Assembly (NCBI GenBank): GCA_964541305.1
Contig: CAZIPE010000006.1
Coordinates: 1-64,000, forward strand
From: CAZIPE01 sp964541305
GTDB taxonomy: Bacteria > Patescibacteriota > Saccharimonadia > Saccharimonadales > UBA7683
Reading direction: 5' to 3'
Length of the DNA stretch: 64,000 nt
Shown: positions 59,398 through 64,000 of the stretch, piece after piece
Layout of the letters: every line of letters begins with the position of its first letter
Numbering within the stretch: the first letter of the stretch is position 1
The notes under the pieces: model-generated
What the model saw: the letters and a program-made list of their open reading frames with translations, nothing else
Database searches by the model: none
Told to the model about the DNA's origin: nothing
Translations under genes and position numbers: made by a program

Positions 59398-59857
59398 TAT
59401 TATTGTCGTTATACGCGATTTTCCGCAGCTTACCCTTCGAGAATCTGAAGATTTTTACTACTCCTCGCGTGATAAATGCGTTTACTACAACAAGGCTCAT
59501 ACACAAACTGAAGCTGGACTTTTTCAGTTATTCCATGAGATTGGTCACGCTTTAAGCTCACACCATCATTACGACAGTGGTATTCAACTACTGAAGATGG
59601 AAGCTGAGGCGTGGAAGGAAGCCAAAGCCATTGCTCAAACATACAAACTAACCATCCCCGATGATCTCATCGAACACTGCTTGAATAGTTATCGAGATTG
59701 GCTACACCTTAGAAGCACCTGCCCCACCTGTAAAAATATCGCCATTGAGGAAAAATTAAACTGTTACCACTGCTTCAATTGCTATCAAAAATGGTCGGTT
59801 CCAACAGATCAGAGATCTCGCAGTTACCGCCACAAAGTAGTGCGTAGTGTCGAGTGA
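59375..59857 (+). CDS. ImmA/IrrE-like metallopeptidase with a zinc ribbon
   Basis: 160 residues. The zinc motif HEIGHALSSHHHYD with a later EAEAWKEA fits the ImmA/IrrE peptidase family (DUF955), which cleaves repressors. The C-terminal CPTCKN plus CYHCFNC form a probable zinc ribbon, not usual in small ImmA proteins. The ATG at 59375 lies within the ROK gene; a start at 59339 is less likely. No repressor gene is next to it. Confidence 0.82.
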   Translation: MPKTNLPSIIVVIRDFPQLTLRESEDFYYSSRDKCVYYNKAHTQTEAGLFQLFHEIGHALSSHHHYDSGIQLLKMEAEAWKEAKAIAQTYKLTIPDDLIEHCLNSYRDWLHLRSTCPTCKNIAIEEKLNCYHCFNCYQKWSVPTDQRSRSYRHKVVRSVE

Positions 59858-59878
59858 TTAGTTAGTAGTTAAAAACAA

Positions 59879-59908
59879 AAAGAGATACCTCAAATGAGGT
59901 ATCTCTTA
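59879..59908 (-). terminator. Terminator, mainly for the KGG gene
   Basis: Perfect AGAGATACCTC/GAGGTATCTCT stem around AAAT (59881-59906). On the minus strand it is followed by a U-rich run; on the plus strand only by CUUACUAUU. It may also slow plus-strand transcripts from the ImmA-like gene. Confidence 0.75.
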
Positions 59909-59943
59909 CTATTCACCACCCACTAATCACTGTCCACTAGTAA

Positions 59944-60168
59944 TTATTTACTAGTTTTGGTACGTCGAGAGATTCGACCACCTCGTGAACCCGCAAGTCG
60001 TGCTCGTTCGCGGCCAGTCAAACCATCGGCACCCTTCTTATCGCTTGCAAACCCGCCTGTTCGGCCTAGTTTGCCACCTTTAGCACCAATTGATGCGTAA
60101 AAGTCTGCTCCGTAAAGAGCTTTGTTTCTTGCAGCAGCTTTTTCGCCACCTTTTTTAGTTCCAGCCAT
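59944..60168 (-). CDS. KGG-type stress protein
   Basis: 74 residues, glycine/lysine/arginine-rich, with repeated GG steps: KGGEKAAARNKA, AKGGKLGRTGGFASDK and AGSRGGRISRR. It belongs by pattern to the KGG/con-10-like stress proteins, small disordered proteins made under stress; candidate-phyla genomes often carry them. GGAGG lies 9 nt before the ATG. It is downstream of a terminator that follows the small membrane protein gene. Confidence 0.75.
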   Translation of the reverse strand: MAGTKKGGEKAAARNKALYGADFYASIGAKGGKLGRTGGFASDKKGADGLTGRERARLAGSRGGRISRRTKTSK

Positions 60169-60224
60169 AGTAATGACCTCCCTTAAAGTTAATATTTATA
60201 AGTTTCTCTTTCAAAATATGAAAC

Positions 60225-60256
60225 AAAAAGAGCCCGCACATTAACTGTGCAGACCC
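60225..60256 (-). terminator. Terminator between the small membrane protein and the KGG gene
   Basis: Minus strand: 11-bp stem with wobble pairs, GGGTCTGCACA/TGTGCGGGCTC around GTTAA (60230-60256), then five U. It lies 77 bp past the small membrane gene and 57 bp before the KGG start, so it could also attenuate the KGG gene. Confidence 0.75.
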
Positions 60257-60332
60257 TCCTCATTTCACCTCTGAAATTATGCTTATGATATCACGTCAAA
60301 GCGCTCATGTCAATAGCTATACGACATTTCGT

Positions 60333-60527
60333 TTAAAGAGAGAGTAGCTCTAATACGCGGTGCATCACAAATGCCGGCCAGACCATTGCCTTCAAAAGAG
60401 CAACAATGAATTCGCCAAACCCTTCAGATGCCTGCACCCAATACACTGCCGCACCAATATAGGTGAGAAAATATGCACCACCCCACGCACCATTATCATG
60501 CACTATCTTTGTTGTTTTCTTACTCAT
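60333..60527 (-). CDS. Small two-helix membrane protein
   Basis: 64 residues with two hydrophobic segments (about 15-32 and 38-56): GGAYFLTYIGAAVYWV and FIVALLKAMVWPAFVMHRVL. A conserved-looking KAMVWPAFV motif recurs, as I recall, in small proteins of actinobacteria and candidate phyla; function unknown. Shine-Dalgarno GGAGGA is 6 nt before the ATG. Confidence 0.75.
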   Translation of the reverse strand: MSKKTTKIVHDNGAWGGAYFLTYIGAAVYWVQASEGFGEFIVALLKAMVWPAFVMHRVLELLSL

Positions 60528-60584
60528 TTTATTCCTCCTATTTAGAATTATACTCTACCCCGTCAATACGCTATACTTTATTTT

Positions 60585-60953
60585 ATGAAAATGAACGAAT
60601 ATACGACAATTGACGATTATCTTGCCAACTTCTCGGGAGAGACAAAAGAAAAACTCGAAACTATTCGCGCCCTTTGCCATAAAGAAGTTCCAGAAAGTGG
60701 CGAAAAAATAAGCTACGGCGTGCCGACTCTTACTCTAAACGGAAAATACTGGATATATTTTGCGGGCTACGACTCTCATGTCGCCATTTACCCACCCCCC
60801 TATTTAGACGACCCGATCTTACAACAAGAGATTCAACCATACAAAAAAAGTAAGGGCACACTCCGCTTTGAAAACACCCAACCGCTCCCCATTGAACTCA
60901 TCAAAAAAATCATAAAAGCCAAACACCAAGACTACCTCGACCGGATGAAATAG
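60585..60953 (+). CDS. DUF1801 (YdhG-like) protein
   Basis: 122 residues: TIDDYLANFSGETKEKLETI, KISYGVPTLTLNGKYWIYFA and GTLRFENTQPLPIELIKKII are the family pattern. DUF1801 members are related to the frataxin-like Fra protein, a possible iron chaperone, but the role here is unknown. TATACT at 60572-60577 lies exactly 7 nt before the ATG. Convergent with the kinase gene. Confidence 0.9.
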   Translation: MKMNEYTTIDDYLANFSGETKEKLETIRALCHKEVPESGEKISYGVPTLTLNGKYWIYFAGYDSHVAIYPPPYLDDPILQQEIQPYKKSKGTLRFENTQPLPIELIKKIIKAKHQDYLDRMK

Positions 60954-60978
60954 TCGGAACCTAGCTGAGGTGATACTT

Positions 60979-63900
60979 TCATACCGTAATCTGCACCACC
61001 GTTCCTTTGCCCTCATGACTGACAATATTCACCGACCCACCGTACTTTTCTACAATTAATCTTACGGTGTAGAGGCTGAGTCCGAGACCTTCATAATCAT
61101 ACGTTTCAGTTGAAGTGGCACGAGTAAAGGGCTGCATAAGTGTGCTAATTTTTTTGTGATCAATACCCTTCCCAGTATCGCCGACAGTCATAATAAATCG
61201 TCGTCGTTTATTTTTAGCAGAAACGTATACTCGACCACCCCCGGGCGTAAAGCGAAGTGCGTTGTCAATAAGGTGACTGCTGATAAATTCAAATTCCTGT
61301 GACGTAAACGGCACAACGACATGTGGTGCACCCTCATAGCTAAGTTCAATATGGGCTTGACTCGCGACAGATTGAAATTTGGCAACATCAGACCCAACCG
61401 AAATTGGGGCTTTGTGTGAGGTGCCTGCTGGTTTGTTGGTACGCAAGAGGTTCGCAATATGCCCGAAAGTTATGCTCACCGACGAGAGCTGGTTGGCACC
61501 ACTGGTAAAGTGTTTTATAAAACCAGGGTCGGAGATACCTTCACAATACTTTCGCACCTCCTCTACTTTCGCACTTAACTCTTTTTGGTTAGAGGCGATA
61601 AATTCTACACGATCCTCGAGTAGTGACTGAGCTACCACTTGAGTTTGTTTTAGGTTAGAGTTTAGCTGACGCTGGTGCTGCCAAAATTTAAAGAACAATA
61701 GTGTTAGGAGTGAACCAGTTACAACCAATAGAAGCCCTAAAACATTAAAGGACACCCATGCCTCCTGCCGACCACTTTGTGCAGCCAGTGCCATACTGAG
61801 TGCCAGTAACCCAACAGACACCAATACGGGCAACACAACCCATCGGGAGGTTCGATGCGTCTTAATCTGTCCAGCTGATTCAAGTTGTTTCTTGATTGGC
61901 TCCGTGCGTGTATTCAATTCACTTACTAAATTATTTACGTATACCTTAAGACTCTCGACAGACACCGCCAGCCCTCCCGTGGCCACCTGAGACTTTTTCC
62001 CTAGTGCTTCAATCGCTAGTGACATTGTTGTGATTGGTGTCCCCAAATAATGCGTCACGATGTGTAGAAAACCCGATAGACCTTCGATTGTCTGATTGAG
62101 TAGTGCCTCTGCTGCTCTGAGTAGATGATTTTGTCGTTCTTGGCGGTATGCCTGAATGGCATAGAATAGCGCCATAATTACCAACAATATCCATGACATA
62201 TTTCTAGTGATTATTGCTATAGAAGCTACACGTTTTTTGTTCTGCTGTGCGACTTTTTCATTTTGAGCTTTTCCAATATTTGCCACCTCTTCTAAGTATT
62301 CAATGGGATCCGGAGGGTCTTTGGGTGTACCCTCTCTGGCGTTTCCAGAATTGGTTATCGAAGCTGGTGGATTATTTGGGTCGGAGGGATTTTCAGGGTC
62401 AGGATCGTCAGGAGTATCTTCGTCTACTACATAGATATGGTTGAAGATATTGTTTGAGTTAATTGAGTAAATGGGTGCAGAGCCTACTATAGCACTACCA
62501 AAAAAATCTAGTTCTGAATCTTGCGGTCCAAGAACGAATCCTCTTAGGGTGGTATTGCCCCCAACATAGTCTGATGTGGTTGTAAGTTTAAGTTGCAAGC
62601 TCAGGCTACCCCCAACCGCTAATGCAGGATTGGGTCTAGCACCACAAGCCACTAAACTTCCCTCGTAGCTCGAGAATGAAGCATAAGGAAAAGAAGATAT
62701 TGAACCATAGTTTACACAAGTAGAACCGATGGTATTGTTCGTGAATGTAGCCGATTGATATGTCGTAACGGTTGGAATAAGTATGTATAAGATCAAGTAA
62801 TCAGCCGATACATCTGGACCTAGGTTACTGACGGTTAAAGAATACTCTGCAGTATCACCCGCAATAACTGGCTCCGAGTTATTTAGGCTAATTGATAGGG
62901 AGTGGTCTGAGATTAGACAAGCGGGAGTGGTGAATGTAGCGTCTTCGCCATACGCCGCACCCCGAGGGTTCTCCAAATACGCTCGGTAATGGTAGGTAAC
63001 ACCGCAATCTAAATTATCGATGGTAACCACTTGATTGCCCGGACTACTTGATGAAGGATATACGCTATTTCCATACGAATCATCTAGACCGTATTGAACA
63101 ACAGCATAAGCTGAGTCACTAGAGATAATAGCAATACTCACTTCCGCAACTTCTTGCGATAGAGATTGAACTCCCCCCGTAGCCACTTGTGGCGAACATA
63201 TACGAGTATCTCCGACTATATACCAGTCAAATTCAGCAATTATATACGCCCGTTCGTCTTCACTTTCACAGTACATGAAATCTTGTACTTCCAGTTGTAT
63301 ATTACTCTGAAGATTCTGCCCCGACCAACCCAATAGTATGGCGTCGTATGTTTCTGGAGATATCCCCGATCCACTTACAATTGACCACATGTAGCCAACA
63401 TTCTCTACGTTTAACGTTCCAATATTTTGATTGAAGGCGATGGCGCCTGCGAATGTTGAGCCCAGGCTAGTAACGCTACTTGTATCCCAATCACCCATAG
63501 GCTGGTTGAAGCTGGTTGCGTTAGCGAACATGTAGCTCATCGAGGTGACATTGCTCGTATTCCAGTCGCTGAGGGATTGGTTGAAGGAGGTGGTATCCAT
63601 AAACATTGCACTCATGTCGGTTACACTACCAGTATTCCAGGTGTTCAGGGATTGGTTGAATGCGGTGGCACCTGCGAACATTCCCGCCATGATAGTGACA
63701 TTGCTCGTATTCCAGTCGCTGAGTGGTTGGTTGAAGGATGTGGCGCCGGAGAACATACTGCTCATCTTGGTCACACTGCCAGTGTTCCAGGTATTCAGTG
63801 GTTGATCGAATGATGTGGCGCCGGAGAACATTTCAGACATACTCGTAACCGTAGACGTATCCCAACTACCTACAGGACTATTGAATGAGGTAGTATTTTT

Positions 63901-64000
63901 GAATGTTTTCGTCATATCCGTAACTCCACTCACATCCCAATTGTTAATATTCTGATTGAAGGATATAGCATCTTCGAACATACCAGCACCGTACCCCCAT
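60979..64000 (-). CDS. Surface-repeat (BspA/DUF285-like) and sensor histidine kinase fusion, N-terminus cut by the window
   Basis: At least 1006 residues; the frame is open to the edge, and the true N-terminus is outside. Numbering from the ATG at 63981: residues 1-200 are eight 25-residue repeats of the type MFSGATSFNQPLSDWNTSNV; 205-350 is a beta domain (VVTIDNLDCGVTYHYRAYLE, fibronectin-like); 365-490 is a DUF11-like domain (AEYSLTVSNLGPDVSADY); then a DPDPENPSD linker, TM 595-613, an H-box-like HIVTHYLGTPITT (His 644), TM 714-734, TM 745-767, and an HATPase domain with HLIDNALRFTPGGG, VGDTGKGID and YEGLGLSLYTV. Two membrane helices separate the H-box from the ATPase, which is odd. No response regulator is next to it. 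Confidence 0.9.
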   Translation of the reverse strand, partial: WGYGAGMFEDAISFNQNINNWDVSGVTDMTKTFKNTTSFNSPVGSWDTSTVTSMSEMFSGATSFDQPLNTWNTGSVTKMSSMFSGATSFNQPLSDWNTSNVTIMAGMFAGATAFNQSLNTWNTGSVTDMSAMFMDTTSFNQSLSDWNTSNVTSMSYMFANATSFNQPMGDWDTSSVTSLGSTFAGAIAFNQNIGTLNVENVGYMWSIVSGSGISPETYDAILLGWSGQNLQSNIQLEVQDFMYCESEDERAYIIAEFDWYIVGDTRICSPQVATGGVQSLSQEVAEVSIAIISSDSAYAVVQYGLDDSYGNSVYPSSSSPGNQVVTIDNLDCGVTYHYRAYLENPRGAAYGEDATFTTPACLISDHSLSISLNNSEPVIAGDTAEYSLTVSNLGPDVSADYLILYILIPTVTTYQSATFTNNTIGSTCVNYGSISSFPYASFSSYEGSLVACGARPNPALAVGGSLSLQLKLTTTSDYVGGNTTLRGFVLGPQDSELDFFGSAIVGSAPIYSINSNNIFNHIYVVDEDTPDDPDPENPSDPNNPPASITNSGNAREGTPKDPPDPIEYLEEVANIGKAQNEKVAQQNKKRVASIAIITRNMSWILLVIMALFYAIQAYRQERQNHLLRAAEALLNQTIEGLSGFLHIVTHYLGTPITTMSLAIEALGKKSQVATGGLAVSVESLKVYVNNLVSELNTRTEPIKKQLESAGQIKTHRTSRWVVLPVLVSVGLLALSMALAAQSGRQEAWVSFNVLGLLLVVTGSLLTLLFFKFWQHQRQLNSNLKQTQVVAQSLLEDRVEFIASNQKELSAKVEEVRKYCEGISDPGFIKHFTSGANQLSSVSITFGHIANLLRTNKPAGTSHKAPISVGSDVAKFQSVASQAHIELSYEGAPHVVVPFTSQEFEFISSHLIDNALRFTPGGGRVYVSAKNKRRRFIMTVGDTGKGIDHKKISTLMQPFTRATSTETYDYEGLGLSLYTVRLIVEKYGGSVNIVSHEGKGTVVQITV
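63382..64000 (-). repeat. 75-bp tandem repeats in the surface protein gene
   Basis: Eight consecutive 25-codon units, plus a partial one at the edge, all in frame. Neighbouring units share long near-identical stretches (for example 63544-63593 against 63694-63743), a substrate for recombination that would change the repeat number. Confidence 0.9.

Overview
The window looks like chromosomal DNA of a Candidate Phyla Radiation (Patescibacteria) bacterium, most likely a Saccharibacterium (TM7). This is an inference from gene content, not a phylogeny. The translation factors are reduced, lysyl-tRNA synthetase is class I, the ribonucleotide reductase is B12-dependent, and there are a heliorhodopsin, a KGG-type stress protein and a DUF5663-like protein. 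Gram-positive style envelope genes (LCP, an LPETG protein, M23) are present. Long reading frames use UGA only as stop. Most genes lie on the minus strand. At least 13 genes carry a -10-like hexamer 6-10 nt (usually exactly 7 nt) before the start codon, so leaderless transcription seems to be a major mode here.

Layout. 1-9400: prfB (partial) and murI diverge from overlapping promoters; then murD (carrying a 63-bp palindromic repeat in frame), a possible kinase-like orphan, secA, hpf, serS, a membrane-anchored orphan and a Nudix gene. 9400-20500: FtsX-type ABC exporter, heliorhodopsin, class I lysS, greA, proS, a proB-like kinase, CPBP protease, rseP, uppS, frr. 20500-31200: M23 peptidase, tsf/rpsB, small EamA-like protein, rpmE2-prfA-trmH-prmC, htrA, LCP protein, lepB. 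31200-41900: parAB, rplU, a metallopeptidase, GNAT-ileS behind a T-box leader, a thioredoxin-like protein, a P-loop kinase, and nrdR-nrdJ with NrdR boxes and a structured nrdJ leader. 41890-48400: ftsZ and ftsA, separated by a complete diversity-generating retroelement (DGR). 48400-58000: map, adk, yqeY, rpsU, a winged-helix regulator, priA-def-fmt, DUF5663, infB, rpsA. 58000-64000: LPETG protein, ROK kinase, ImmA-like protein, KGG protein, small membrane protein, DUF1801, and a partial surface-repeat/histidine-kinase fusion.

The standout is the DGR at 43359-47048. It has a reverse transcriptase with the DGR-type SQ motif, an Avd-like accessory gene on the opposite strand, a 113-bp template repeat (TR) and a matching variable repeat (VR) that forms the C-terminus of a 659-residue target. 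All 17 TR/VR differences fall at adenines of the TR sense strand; the other 85 non-adenine positions are identical. The cassette sits between ftsA and ftsZ, with an inverted avd and several hairpins between VR and TR.

The only stretch over 300 bases without a gene is 44641-45068, which holds the TR and those hairpins. I saw no tRNA, rRNA, CRISPR array or insertion sequence.
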